Source: Vigna angularis
Lineage: Eukaryota > Streptophyta > Magnoliopsida > Fabales > Fabaceae
Length of the DNA stretch: 64,000 bases
Direction of reading: 5' to 3'
NCBI RefSeq assembly: GCF_016808095.1
Contig: NC_068971.1
Span: 50,919,631 to 50,983,630, forward strand
Under the pieces are notes generated by a model that worked only from the letters and a program-made list of their open reading frames with translations, made no database searches and was not told the DNA's origin. This document shows, piece after piece, positions 15,501 to 27,053 of the stretch (the first letter of the stretch is position 1; each line of letters starts with the position of its first letter). Made by a program: the position numbers and the translations under genes.

Positions 15501-16807
15501 AGAATGCATGTAAATAAAACAGAAGAAAAGAATCCACCTTCATCCTTATCCCTTTCCTCCCAAACCTCTCTCTCATAATCTTGAAGAGTTTACGTGGATG
15601 CAGTTCTTTTAATATTTTTTGTATTGTTCTCTCATATGAATTGGAATTTCAGTTCTATGATCTATATTGATCTCTAATCCAAACTTTTATGATACACAAT
15701 ACTGAAGTGTGCTCAAATTTTGATTGAAAACAATTTCAAAAGCATCAAGGGAATTGTATATATCTAAATTTCACAGTTTCTCCAATTTGTTATTTCCCCC
15801 GTATATATAACTTTTCAACATGTACAGGGGAAAATAACGCTCGTGACATACGAAAGTTTAGGCAAATGATGAAAGGCGAAGTGACGAGATATATACCTTC
15901 TCTATGTATTCAGTATAATGGTTAACACCTTCTTTGAACTGAGTACCACCTCCGGGAAAGACGAGATAATCTCCGGACTTCACCACCCAGTTTTGCTCCT
16001 TCTTGTATTCAACCAGCTTCGGATGAGGGACATTATCATACCAAATCTGGAAACCAAAACTAATCCATCACAGAAACATCTAGCAAGATTCTTCCATCCA
16101 ATGCATATATACAACACTACTACTAGGTAGTTGGCGATCACGACGGGCCAACTAATTAATATTTGAATAACATGCAATGAAGTATAATTAATTTTTCCTG
16201 TAAATTGAAAATTTTGAATGCATGGACGTCAAGATTGACAAGAACCATAGACAGACAATGTCGAGTCAGGACTGGCAATAACCTTTGCGTGGTGAAGAGA
16301 TTGAAAGAAGCCATGCATCAAACACATAGAAGAAAAAAAATCTTACCACCGAAGTATCAATCTCACCATGTCCCTGCTCTTAGGCCACGGAAGGGGGAGT
16401 TTGTAGCCTCTGGGAAGGGGCACCAGACAGTGGAGAGGAGAATGAGGACAGTGTCTTTCCCTGTGTTCCATGTGCCTCCTTGTCCTGAGAGCTTTAATGA
16501 CCTTAAGGTTATCCAAACAGGGTACATAGTCGAAAGCGAAGTGACCCTTACAAAGCTTCCAATCAATGTTTGCATCATCCAAGAAAGGCTCTCCCTTGAG
16601 TGGCAATCTTTGGCGTTTGGGAGCCGGCGAAGAAAAATGTGCCAGAGGTTGTTGCGCTTTCACATCAAGATAGAAGCCAATGGGATCCAAGTTAGAGGCT
16701 GCGTTTTTCGTGAACGTGAGGATGCTCACACAAACCACAAAGACCAAGAGGGTGAGAAAGAAAGGGCATTTTCTCTCTCTCAACAGTCTTTCGACCCAAA
16801 TTCCCAT
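12571..16807 (-). CDS. PMT23: Probable methyltransferase PMT23-like, Golgi type II membrane protein
   Basis: This is a member of the plant putative SAM-dependent methyltransferase family (DUF248, the QUA2/TSD2 group), which acts in the Golgi lumen and is linked to pectin and wall polysaccharide methylation. Eight exons, all with GT-AG borders and consistent phase: 16807-16368/16367, 16046-15897, 15167-14897, 14772-14662, 13893-13719, 13439-13185, 13086-12892, 12760-12571. They give 595 residues, the usual size of the PMT22/PMT23 branch. A short basic cytosolic tail precedes one membrane segment (about residues 15-34). The SAM-binding core is [14 protein letters not shown] (DVGCG at 213-217), followed by [12 protein letters not shown] and [17 protein letters not shown]. 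The second half has MDMNAGYAG (460-468) and [16 protein letters not shown]. The first intron donor is ATG|GTGAGA; reading on past it gives a stop. Substrate unproven. Confidence 0.9.
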
Positions 16808-18488
16808 TTCTTGATATTAACAATTTCTTACCACCTGACACAGACACAGAAATAACTGTCTTTGTACAGATTGGGTTAGCATTTGTGCAATGTTTTCATG
16901 GTTAACGAACTGAAATCGTGCGACAGAGAAGATGTGACAGTGGGGCTTTGGGAATGAACGTGAAAGTTAGAAAGGTAGGTGTTGTGTCAGTCAAAGGCTA
17001 AAGACCCAATATCAGATCTTGACTTTCCAAAGGATACGCAATTCAGAATGACACGTCATCACATTTGAAACCTTCTACTATTTATCGCCATGTAAATATA
17101 ATGCACCAACATACACTTTCTCTCTCTCTCTCTCTCTCTTCTTTAGGTAAAGTTGTTACATTAAAAAATTCTAAGTACAACTCTACATAATGCTTCACTA
17201 GCAATTTTATACATTGTACAGTGTGAAATATGACGTGTAAGAAACATAAGGAAACAGAGAAACATAACAGGTGCCTATCCAAATACGACTCAGTAATAAA
17301 AAATTATTATTAGTACTTAATATACATATAGTGAGAAAATAAAAATATAATTTTGTAGGTTATATGATGTAATAAGAAAAGAGATAAAAAGAAAAAACAA
17401 GTATGTAATATATATAATATATATTTGATTTGATTTGATAAGTGACTAAAAGTAAATGAATATATTATTATTGACATGTGAGTAATGTTTTCGGGAGGGA
17501 ATAATTTAGTGACAACTAATTACTTGTAAGATAAAATTTAACAATAGGTCGTGTAATGTAATGTTTAATGTGAATCAATACTCACAAAAAAATTGATTCT
17601 CGATTGTGAAATTTTAAAAATTATTCACATGTTGGCATATCATAATTCAACTTTTCACACTATTTTATCTTAATTATAATTAACTAATTGTATATTATAC
17701 TGTCTAAATATATATATATACTAATACTATATTTTAAAGTATTTTTACTCTTAGTTAAAAATTATTTTAAATAACAAAAACTGTGAAAACCGTATTTTTT
17801 TTATTTAATAAATCTCACCCATGACTTAGTAATTTAGAATTAACATATGCGAAAGTCTAAGATTCAAATCGTATAAATTGTATCTAATAGATAATTTCAC
17901 CGAAAACCAACATAATATAACATGCAACTACAAATGGATTAAATATGTTCCACTTAAGATTATATATAAGATGTATCAAGTGTATCTACATATATTTCTA
18001 TGTGATGAAAATATTGAGAAAATGAAAAGAAAGCAGCGAAATATATGATTTCCAAATCCAATTTCTGCAACTATATTTTGCACGTAAAGGATACTATGGA
18101 CGGATATTTATAAATGTGGATAGATAATCGAGTAAAAATTAATACAACTTCAAATAGAAACTGCAAGCAATTAGTGTTATCTAAGAGAATTGCCTTGGCA
18201 AGCATCTACTAATCAAAAGCAAAAACCAGTGAGAAAATGGGAAGAGAAAGAGAGGGCTGATAAACTTCTTAGTTTGGGTTGAACATCCTCATCAATAAAC
18301 TCCAATCTCGCTTCGCAATATACATGACTCAACTCAACAAATAGTAATTCAAAATTGTATTATACAACAGCATTTGAAAGCAGTTCATAAAGAATGATAA
18401 AGAAGACACAATTAGTAAAGCCGTATTCTGTTATCGATACTCTGCTATCGATGCCTTACAATACCCACAAGTTTTTGTTTTTTGTTTT
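16808..18488. other. Intergenic region: PMT promoter side and eIF2alpha 3' flank
   Basis: No gene is visible. Sequence next to 16808 is the 5' flank of the leftward PMT gene. The right part is the 3' flank of eIF2alpha. It contains a short (TC)n tract at 17118-17139. Confidence 0.65.
17118..17139. repeat. (TC)n microsatellite
   Basis: About 22 bp of TC dinucleotides, 0.3 kb upstream of the PMT start codon. Pyrimidine/purine tracts like this are common in plant 5' flanks. Confidence 0.9.
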
Positions 18489-21400
18489 TCACTCTGTTAT
18501 CCCAGAACCGTTATCCACATCAACCTCACCCATTCCTGTATCTTCTTCCTCTTCACTGTCTTCATCACCACTTACCTCCTCATTATCTTGGCGTAACTTG
18601 GCCATGTGCTCAGCAAGCAATTTATCATCACGTTCACTCACCTGAAACAAAATGCAGTGTCAAAAGTGCTAGAGAACAGGATCCAAAGGCAGATGAAAAC
18701 ATATTTTGTATGTGTTATGTAGTAAGGATATTTATGTAATAACATAAATATCTTAGATATTTTAGACAGTTAAAATATCAGTCAAAGCCACTAACCACAC
18801 TTTTAGGTAAGGTGGTTATTTTTATTCTTTATAAATACAGTGACAGGACCCAAGTCCAGGGACGTTCTCTTTAGGCTCTAGAGATCCTGAATAATATTTC
18901 AGAGCAGTATCCAATTACTCTCTTCTGAGCTTCGGCTCCATAATTCATATCTGACTTGAACGTCGGAGTATCTTTGCAGGTACCTCCCCCTCCTTTGGTG
19001 AATACGAAGGACAACAGTTGAAGAAATGCAAGCATCCCAGACATCCAGGAGCAACAGAGACACACAGGAAAATGTACACCGAAACATTTTGGCGCCCACC
19101 GTGGGGCCGAGTGCAATCCCAAAGAAGCCACAAGGGAGCCTCGGCCTCCACGAATCATTTTTTCGGATAAGCTACTCCATCAAGATGAAGCTGCCGCATC
19201 ACTCCAGGATTCTCCTCCGTGAGCCATTGACGCCACCACGAGCACCTCTACGAAAACGCTGATCCTACCACAGTGGTGGAGACCACCGAACTGATACATC
19301 TCAACAGAAACAACCCACACCAGCACCTCCATTGACGCCACTCCTCAGATCCCAAAGCGCGCAATCAAACCAAACCCAGATCACGAGTTTCACAAGCTCG
19401 TTCATCATTTTCCTCGGAGACCTTCATTCATATCTGCAAAGAGGAAACGGTGCAAATCAGAACTCATTCATTTCCGCCTTCACTACGAAAAGACCATTCT
19501 TACTCCCTCACCCTTTAATCATCAGCTATTTTTTCCATAACTACTTGGAAATCCCAAATCATGCACCTATGTCGTCATCACCATCTCCATGCCTTCATCG
19601 TCGCCACTGCGAAGATCAAAACCACAATTCCTAATTTTCCAAATTCCCAGTTACACCAAAAATCGCAGAACAACGGGAACCCTAAATTCCCAAATCGCAA
19701 CCCAAAACTCAATAGCGCCGCCGCTTTTTCAAATCACTGCATCGCTGTCAACGCCATCTTCACGCCTTCAAAATGGCGAATTCTTCACACAGGAATCGAA
19801 ACCCCAAGGAACAGAATCGAGATTGAGCAGCGAAAACCCTAAATCCCCAAATTGAGACTAAGAACAGAAAAGCCTCCGCCGCGTCACCAGGCGCTGCTGT
19901 CACAGGGGCACCACCGAATCATCCTCCATCGCCGCCTCGGCTCAGACAAGCGCCACCTTCACCAGCGGCAACACCTGCATCTCCAATTGGCGTTGTCTCC
20001 AACCATTCCACAGTGTGATTGACTCTAGGGTTTTTTGGGGTAAAGATAGATTTTGCAGAGAGGCGGGAGGAAGACGGTTGTCACCCAGGGTAAACACTTT
20101 CGGTGTCTGGTCAAACCCATTCTCCACGTCTTCTGCAACCCCCGCGTAACCCACGTGTCATTCAGTTTTGCCTCCACGTCATCCAACCCAATTTCTATTC
20201 CTCAAATACTCCAACGTTCGACCTCGACTTTCGGCTTCGAGGACGCTCGACAATCACAATGTACGAGCGTCCAAACTGTCAGCCTCGCGTACGCCAATGA
20301 CGTTCGTCCTGGAACGTCCCTAGCTCAGCCTCGCGTACGACATTGACGTTCAGCCTGGAGCGTTCGTCTCTCCGCTCAGCATCGACATTCGGTCCCTTGC
20401 GCTCGACTAGACCGCTCGACAACTCATGTGTACGAGCGTCCAAACAGCCGGACGTTCGTCCTCACCCTTCGGAAACGAACGCTCGACACTCAATGTGGAC
20501 GACCGTTCAAACAAGAGCCGCTCGTCCTCGTCTTTATATCCGAACGCTCCACACTCAATGTGGACGACCGTTCGTCATCACCCTTCGGACTTAAACGCTC
20601 GACAGTGCCTGTGGACGAGCGTTCAGCAGACAACCGTTCGTCCTGAAGCGCCGCAAGTTCAGACTCGCGTACGTCAAGGACGTTCGATCTCTATCGCTCG
20701 ACCAATTTTCAAGACGAGCGTTAACAAACCGCTCGACAATCAATGTGACGAGCGCTCAAACCGTCCTCTCGCCCAGCCGCTCGACTCTCCACTTGGTTTA
20801 GGCCGCTCTACAAACAACGGGACGAACATTCAAATCATCCCCGACGTTCGCCCACTCGATCACCAGCGACGTTCGTCCACTCTGTTCTCAATGATCAGCC
20901 ATCCGGAGTCAGTTCGTCCTCAAAACGTCACACACACAACCTCGCTAACGTTCGGCCTCGACTTTCGTGCTCGCATGCTCGACAATAAGTGTGTACGAGC
21001 GCCCAACAGCCAACGTTCGGCCTCGACGTTCCTGCTCGCACGCCAACGTTCGGCCTCGACGTTCCTGCTCGAACGCTCGACTTTCTGTCTCGACGTTACT
21101 GCTCGCACGCTCGACAATCAGTGTGTGCGAGCGCCCAACAGCCAACGTTCGGACTCGACGTTCCCGTTCGCACGCTCAACGCTCTGCCTCGACGTTACTG
21201 CTCGCACGCTCGACAATCAGTGTGTGCGAGCGCCCAACAGCCAACGTTCGGACTCGACGTTCCCGTTCGCACGCTCGACGCTCTGCCTCGACGTTACTGC
21301 TCGCACGCTCGACAATCAGTGTGTGCGAGCGCCCAACAGCCAACGTTCGGCCTCGACGTTCCTGCTCGCACGCTCGACGTTCGGCCTCGACGTTCTTGCT

Positions 21401-24400
21401 CGCACGCTCGACGTTCGGCCTCGACGTTCCTGCTCGCACGCTCGACAATCAGTGTGTGCGAGCGCCCAACAGCCAACGTTCGGACTCGACGTTCCCGTTC
21501 GCGCGCTCGACGTTCGTCCTCGACGTTCCTGCTCGAACGCCACAATCAGTGGTACGAGTATCCAAACGGCCAACGTTCGGCCTCGACGTTCAAGGAGTCG
21601 AACGCTCGACAATACCTGTGGACGAGCGACCAAGCATTCAGCCGTTCGTCCTCGCCTTTGGGTTCGAACGCTCGACACTCAATGTGGACGAGCGTTCAAG
21701 CAAAAGACCGTTTCTCCTCGCCCTTGAATGCGAACGCTCGACACACCACGGCTACGAACACTCCACGACGCAAGTGACGTTTGTTCTATCGGCCTCAACG
21801 TTCGGCCACCTCAACCATTCGGCCACCAGTCTCAACAACGTTCGGCCATCTTTGGCCTCGACCGTGCGGCCACCAGGTTTGCAAACTTGACCAAACGGTC
21901 TCACCTATATGCTTAATATTATTTCTTACAGTGCAGATAAGCATACCTTGTGCGTAAAAGCGAACACCTGAGAGTCGTTCATCCTGAAGCACTCCTAAAC
22001 CCAACAGATGTTCGCCCAAGAACACCCACGTGCATAAAGGGATACACTCCCGCTGGCCGATGTTCGCCCTAGAACACCCAGCTGCATCGAGCAACACGTG
22101 CATAAAGGGATACACTCCCGCTGGCCGATGTTCGCCCTAGAACACCCAGCTGCATCGAGCAACACGTGCATAAAGGGATACACTCCCGCTGGCCGATGTT
22201 CGCCCTAGAACACCCAGGTGCATCGAACAAAGGGACACACTCCCGCTGGCCGATGTTCGCCCTAGAACACCCAGCTGCATCGAGCAACACGTGCATAAAG
22301 GGATACACTCCCGCTGGCCGATGTTCGCCCTAGAACACCCAGCTGCATCGAGCAACACGTGCATAAAGGGATACACTCCCGCTGGCCGATGTTCGCCCTA
22401 GAACACCCAGGTGCATCGAACAAAGGGACACACTCTCGCTGGTAGATGTTCGCCCCAGAACACCCAAACAATCAAACTTAGGGGACCATCCCCATAGCCT
22501 AGCTTATGTTCGCCCAAGAACATCTACTTTCAAAGAATCTGTCGTTCAACATCGAAGGCGTTCGTCATTTGGTTTCAACGCTCGACATTCAATTGTCAGC
22601 GAGAGTCCACTCAGTCAGTCGTTCGGCTTCAACGCTCGACATTCAATTGTCAGTGAGCGTCCACTCAGTCAGTCGTTCGGCCTCAAAGCTCGACATTCAA
22701 TTGTCAACGAGCGTCCACTCGGTCAGTCGTTCGGCCTCAACGCTCGACATTCGATTATCAACGAACGCCCACTCAGTCAGTCGTTCGGCTTCAACGCTCG
22801 ACATTCAATTGTCAGCGAGCGTCCACTCAGTCAGTCGTTCGGCCTCAACGCTCCACATTCAATTGTCAAAGAGCGTCCTCATGATCGGCCTCGCATGCCA
22901 CTCAGCCTCTACCGCTCGGTCATACGTATCCTCACGTTCGGCCTCACTTGTTCCAGCTTTTTGCCGTTTGGCTTCGCCTCCTTTTGGTCCATCAAATTCA
23001 ACCACTCGGTCACGTTCAATCCACACATGAGCAATGACCAGGAACACGCTCTCTAATTACAGCAAAGACAGCCTCCCTCAAACTCATAAGTCCTATAGTT
23101 ACCACGTCAACGGTTAACTCGGACTTGGGGGGCATGTTATGTAGTAAGGATATTTATGTAATAACATAAATATCTTAGATATTTTAGACAGTTAAAATAT
23201 CAGTCAAAGCCACTAACCACACTTTTAGGTAAGGTGGTTATTTTTATTCTTTATAAATACAGTGACAGGACCCAAGTCCAGGGACGTTCTCTTTAGGCTC
23301 TAGAGATCCTGAATAATATTTCAGAGCAGTATCCAATTACTCTCTTCTGAGCTTCAGCTCCATAATTCATATCTGACTTGAACGTCGGAGTATCTTTGCA
23401 GGTACCTCCCCCTCCTTTGGTGAATACGAAGGACAACAGTTGAAGAAATGCAAGCATCCCAGACATCCAGGAGCAACAGAGACACACAGGAAAATGTACA
23501 CCGAAACAGTATGCATAAAATATATAGATGATAATCAAAAAACAAAAAGAGGAAGTGACACTCACTGCTCTAGCTCCTTCCTTAACCACAAGTTTACCCT
23601 TGTGTTGCTCTATTGCTCGAGTGCAAGCGGTAATGGCATTGTTTAAAACCAATATTCCTTGCTCCTATCCAGATCGTCACAAAATACGCAAATTATTTTC
23701 GACGGGTAAGTTTATCAATTGGAATTTATTACACAAATCTACAATTGTCTCTTGTATATGTATATTAAATACCACACATGATATTGCCTAGCAGATGTGA
23801 TTTTAATAATCTCAGTTCATTGCGCTCTCCAGATGTCTTTCTACAACACAATTGGAATTAAAATCTCTGCCAAGTATTAACAAAGTACCCACAGACAAGC
23901 CATGAATAAAGCTACTTCTAGATTTATTAACACAGGTATCAATATAAAAAAAAATGTCTAAGAGAAATTAATTTTCATCGGGTAACGAAAGATACCACGA
24001 CCAAACAACATATTGCAAGAGCATGTTCAGGCCTTTCAGGGCGAATTCTATTTGGCTGTTTGGCAATCATAGTAGGTTAAAAATTCACCAACCTAGTTCT
24101 ACAACCCCAATACCCTCAAACACTATCTAAAATACAACAATAGTGACAAACTCATACTACACATATCAAAAAATTTGTATACTGAAGCAAAAATCTTCAA
24201 GGGAAGAATATGCGCTCAATTCTGGTCAAAAAGCCAATAATCATATCAAAATATATGTGAAGGTTGCAGTAACCTTGTCCAGTGTCTGAGTGGTAAGAAC
24301 ATAAAGTGGGGGAGCAACAAGTTTAATTTTGACAGGGCAGTCGTCGTTTCCAGCAGCTTCAGCTTTACGCATTGCCTCCTACATAAGAGAATAATCGTAA

Positions 24401-25368
24401 AACCTGAGAATACTATTGTAGATAAGTTATAGGCAGCAACAAATCAAAATAGCAGATAGATGCTTGAAGGAAAAAGATCTTTTATCCAAATAAGAAAAGG
24501 AGGAATAGAAATAAATAAGACCTTAATGTGAAGAACGCCATCAAATTGAAAACATTTCATTTCAATATCCGCCCTAATTTTCAAGGGCTGGGGGGTCATC
24601 CGTCTTCTAATATTCTTCACAAGAGAATCCTTCACTTCTTCAGAAACAGCTCGCACTACCTTAGTTACCTATGGCCAGCAACAGAAAATACATTTATCCA
24701 ACAACAAGACATAAGAAAATGTGGTGAGTAAATTTTACTCTGATAAAAACGTTTACCTCCTGCCCATCAGGGCCAACTTCCTTGACCTCACGGGTGAGAG
24801 TATTCAAAACAGAATCAGGATCAGTCACAATTATTTTGAAAGCCTGCAAAGAGTGAATTTTAATCAGCAACTACGACTAATAAAAGAGTGATAAAAAAAA
24901 GCATAAAAGAACTACAAAAGAGAGAACAATGGGGACCTCAAAAGCATGACCATATTTGCGATACAACGGCCATGCAATGTGAATGTAGAGGTCCTCTAAA
25001 TCGATGTTTAGGGTTTCGGCGACGTGGCGCATGATGGAATGGACGAGCTTGCTCTTGTTGTACCTCTCCTCGCAGGCCTGAATGTCCTCTTCGGAGACCC
25101 TGCGCTTGCTGAGATCGATGTAGCCCTTTTCCTTGTCGACACGGAGGACCACGACGGGTTCGATGCGCCCCACCTTGATGAGGCTGCTGACGCTCCGAAT
25201 CCGACGGCGGGAGAGCTCTGAGAACAAGATCATGCCCTCGATGTTGTTGTACTCCAGAAGCGACACGTAGGCACCCATGTCAGCGATGTTCTTCACCTGT
25301 ATCATCACCGCCATGTCCACCTCCGGGTACTTCGCCTCGTACATACGACATTCCAGGTTCGGACCCAT
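18489..25368 (-). CDS. eIF2alpha: Eukaryotic translation initiation factor 2 subunit alpha (eIF2alpha)
   Basis: This is the regulatory subunit of the eIF2 complex, which carries initiator Met-tRNA to the 40S ribosome. Six exons: 25368-24937, 24843-24757, 24668-24522, 24378-24274, 23664-23566, 18641-18489. All introns are GT-AG and phase 0, and together they give 340 residues, the normal plant size. The N-terminal S1/OB domain includes [20 protein letters not shown]. The regulatory serine lies in [11 protein letters not shown] (Ser53 here, equivalent to mammalian Ser51, the GCN2 target). A helical domain follows, then the alpha/beta domain ([18 protein letters not shown]), then an acidic tail ending in [10 protein letters not shown]. 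The start [10 protein letters not shown] has a good context with G at +4. The last intron is 4.9 kb because it holds an antisense LTR element; without it and one TSD copy it would be 123 bp. All splice sites remain intact, so I expect a working gene. Confidence 0.95.
18713..19086 (+). repeat. Left LTR (374 bp)
   Basis: Begins TGTTATG and ends GAAACA. A TATAAATA box at 18830-18837 is the likely promoter. The downstream CTGACTTGAACGTCGGAGTA block is a common feature of plant LTR leaders. It differs from the right LTR by one base (CTTCGGCT here against CTTCAGCT). Confidence 0.95.
18830..18837 (+). promoter_or_regulatory. TATA box of the left LTR
   Basis: TATAAATA lies about 117 bp inside the left LTR, in a position suited to start element transcription in the U3/R zone. 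Transcripts from it would run antisense to eIF2alpha. Confidence 0.55.
19090..19107 (+). other. Primer-binding site-like sequence
   Basis: TGGCGCCCACCGTGGGGC lies three bases after the left LTR. The leading TGG is what a tRNA 3' CCA end would pair with. I cannot name the tRNA with certainty. Confidence 0.7.
20940..21660. repeat. Tandem array A, 99-bp period, GC/CpG-rich
   Basis: The marker TCGACAAT(A/C)A recurs at 20979, 21111, 21210, 21309 and 21442, giving spacings of 132, 99, 99 and 133 bp. The 99-bp unit contains a 34-bp submodule (ACGTTCGGCCTCGACGTTCC and onwards) whose extra copies explain the longer spacings. Looser CGTTCG-rich sequence flanks it from about 20220 to 21890. Because it is GC-rich and stop-poor, several frames on both strands stay open here; I see no sign that any is a protein. 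Confidence 0.85.
22010..22470. repeat. Tandem array B, 68-bp period
   Basis: Repeats of a 68-bp unit with GCTGGCCGATGTTCGCCCTA, CACCCAGCTGCATCGAGCAA and GTGCATAAAGGGA blocks. About seven copies are present, two of them shortened by about 11 bp. The repeated minus-strand frames are a consequence of the repetition. Confidence 0.9.
22575..22880. repeat. Tandem array C, 54-bp period
   Basis: The marker CTCGACATTCAATTGTCA recurs every 54 bp from 22581 (22581, 22635, 22689, then 22743, 22797 and about 22851), about six copies. The unit also carries CCACTCAGTCAGTCGTTCGG. As 54 is a multiple of 3, one frame repeats an 18-residue Ser-rich unit. I see no sign that it is a protein. Confidence 0.9.
23122..23134 (+). 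other. Polypurine tract before the right LTR
   Basis: CTTGGGGGGCA directly precedes the TGTTATG start of the right LTR. This is the expected position of the plus-strand primer and it confirms the element's orientation. Confidence 0.7.
23135..23508 (+). repeat. Right LTR (374 bp)
   Basis: Same length as the left LTR, with one difference seen. It ends 57 bp from the intron 5 donor of eIF2alpha. Confidence 0.95.
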
Positions 25369-27053
25369 GCTTACTTCGGTTCGTTTCTTTCAGTTGTGTA
25401 GGAGAGCAAATTCAAACAGACAGCATCTGAACAAATCCTAAAGCTTCATATGTTCCATGTTCATGGGCTCTTAATTGACTCAATATAAGCCCAAACATTG
25501 ATCCGCTTCTATCCCAATAAAATTAATAAAATGATTTATGTTAAAAAAATAAAATTGATTTTTCGATTTTTTTTATCCAAAATTATCTGCTAAACCTATA
25601 TTGTCTCGTTTATTTTAATTGTAACCATTCTTTATAATTGTTTTTTTTCTATTTTTATACTGTTTATTTTTTTTTATCTATGATTCTGATACAATTCACG
25701 AATCTCTTAAAACAACATGCATTTGAATTCAATACCCGTAAAGAATAGACTTATAGTCTAACCTAAAACCATAACTAGACAAGTGAATGAATTTTATTTA
25801 TATTTTTATATATTCCTTAACTTTTTTATTTCTGTTTACTATCGTATTTGGGCTATATTTAAATTTTTAATAAATATATATTTCAACATCAATTATCGAC
25901 AATGGAAGCAACATAATCCGTCACGGGTATTTTTTTAATTTTATTTTTATGTTATAGTAATATAAATATTTAAGTTCGAATTTTTTAAGTAAGGATTGGA
26001 GCCCCCCTATATTTTAATTTTTATTTTCGTTTCTACATTACAAGTATTTCAAAAATATTTGAATATTAATTTATATTAATTTTAATTTATATTAATTTTA
26101 AACTGAGTAAAAACAAAAAATAATGTGTATTGTTTCATATCATGCGTATTTTTAATATGTTAAAATTAATAATTTTAAAAAAAACCATCTTTCATTATTT
26201 TTGTCTTCAGAAATAAAACTTCTATTCAAGATATAAATATTTTATAATAAAATATCGAAATGAATTTGTAGAGAACACGTTTTAAGCTCTAATTAAATTA
26301 TAATTACTTTTAATAAAAATACAATGTTAAAACTAAATTATTGAAAAATTACAATCAAATTCTATATAAAAATATAAATATATTAATTAATTAAATTAAA
26401 TGTTTAAAAAGTTTAATCATCTTAAATTGAAATATTATATATTATCCTCATTATATTAATTAATAATTTTCATTCTCAATATTAATCCATCTATAATTAA
26501 AGATAAAATAATGAAAACAGCGATTAAAAATATTAAAACTTTAAAGATGACAAAATATTTTCCTGAAACTAAAACATATGAAATCACAGTGAGATAAACT
26601 AAAAATTCATTCCTTTTTCTAGAATAAATTAAATTTTTGTTTTTAGTGAATACATCCATGAGAACTATAAGAACCACATAAGCTAGAGATATAGACCAAA
26701 AAGCTCTCTCTACTCATTGTTGAACATTGACTTTCAAAAAGGCCTTGAATTAAAACTTCCCAGACATCATATGACAGTGTATATGAAGCTCAAAATAATC
26801 GAGCATTTCACCTGATATATGTATTACCATGAAATACCAAATAAAAAACCAATATGATAAACAGTACTTTTAAAATTAATATTATTTATACTTTTAAGTT
26901 ATGAAAACATATAAGCATAATATTATAATTATAATTTGAGTTCCAATTCCATATCATTCCATATCCTCATTTCTTCATCTCTAGCCAAAACCTTAAAATA
27001 GCATTTGGAAAAACCAGATAAGAACTACCTAGATAGTGAAAACAAAAGTGTAA
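25369..27053. other. Intergenic region: eIF2alpha promoter side and ferritin 3' flank
   Basis: AT-rich with no further gene. The left end is the 5' flank of the leftward eIF2alpha gene, and the right end is the ferritin 3' flank. No repeat is recognised. Confidence 0.65.

Larger units (their letters stand above)
18713..23508 (+). mobile_element. Young non-autonomous LTR retrotransposon in eIF2alpha intron 5
   Basis: The element is 4,796 bp with two 374-bp LTRs that start TGTTATGTAG and end ACCGAAACA. A perfect 5-bp target-site duplication, GTATG, lies at 18708-18712 and 23509-23513. A primer-binding-site-like sequence (TGGCGCCCACCGTGGGGC, 19090-19107) follows the left LTR, and a GGGGGG-type polypurine tract precedes the right LTR. 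The LTRs differ at only one base that I could find. The internal 4 kb has no recognisable gag, protease, integrase, reverse transcriptase or RNase H; it contains three tandem arrays instead. Mobilisation would need proteins from another element. The PBS type resembles that of Ty3-group elements, but superfamily assignment is uncertain. It lies antisense to eIF2alpha. Confidence 0.93.

Noticed and set aside
17820..17890. tRNA-like or SINE-like sequence with a GATTCAAATC B-box-like word
   Set aside because: No proper A box, no cloverleaf and no defined tail could be seen.
20426..21890. Long open frames (up to 433 codons) on both strands in the LTR element
   Set aside because: They run through GC-rich tandem repeats with few stop codons. 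Several frames are open at once and none resembles a protein family.
22010..22880. CRISPR-like regular repeats
   Set aside because: The 68-bp and 54-bp units are directly adjacent without unique spacers, and the DNA is plant nuclear.
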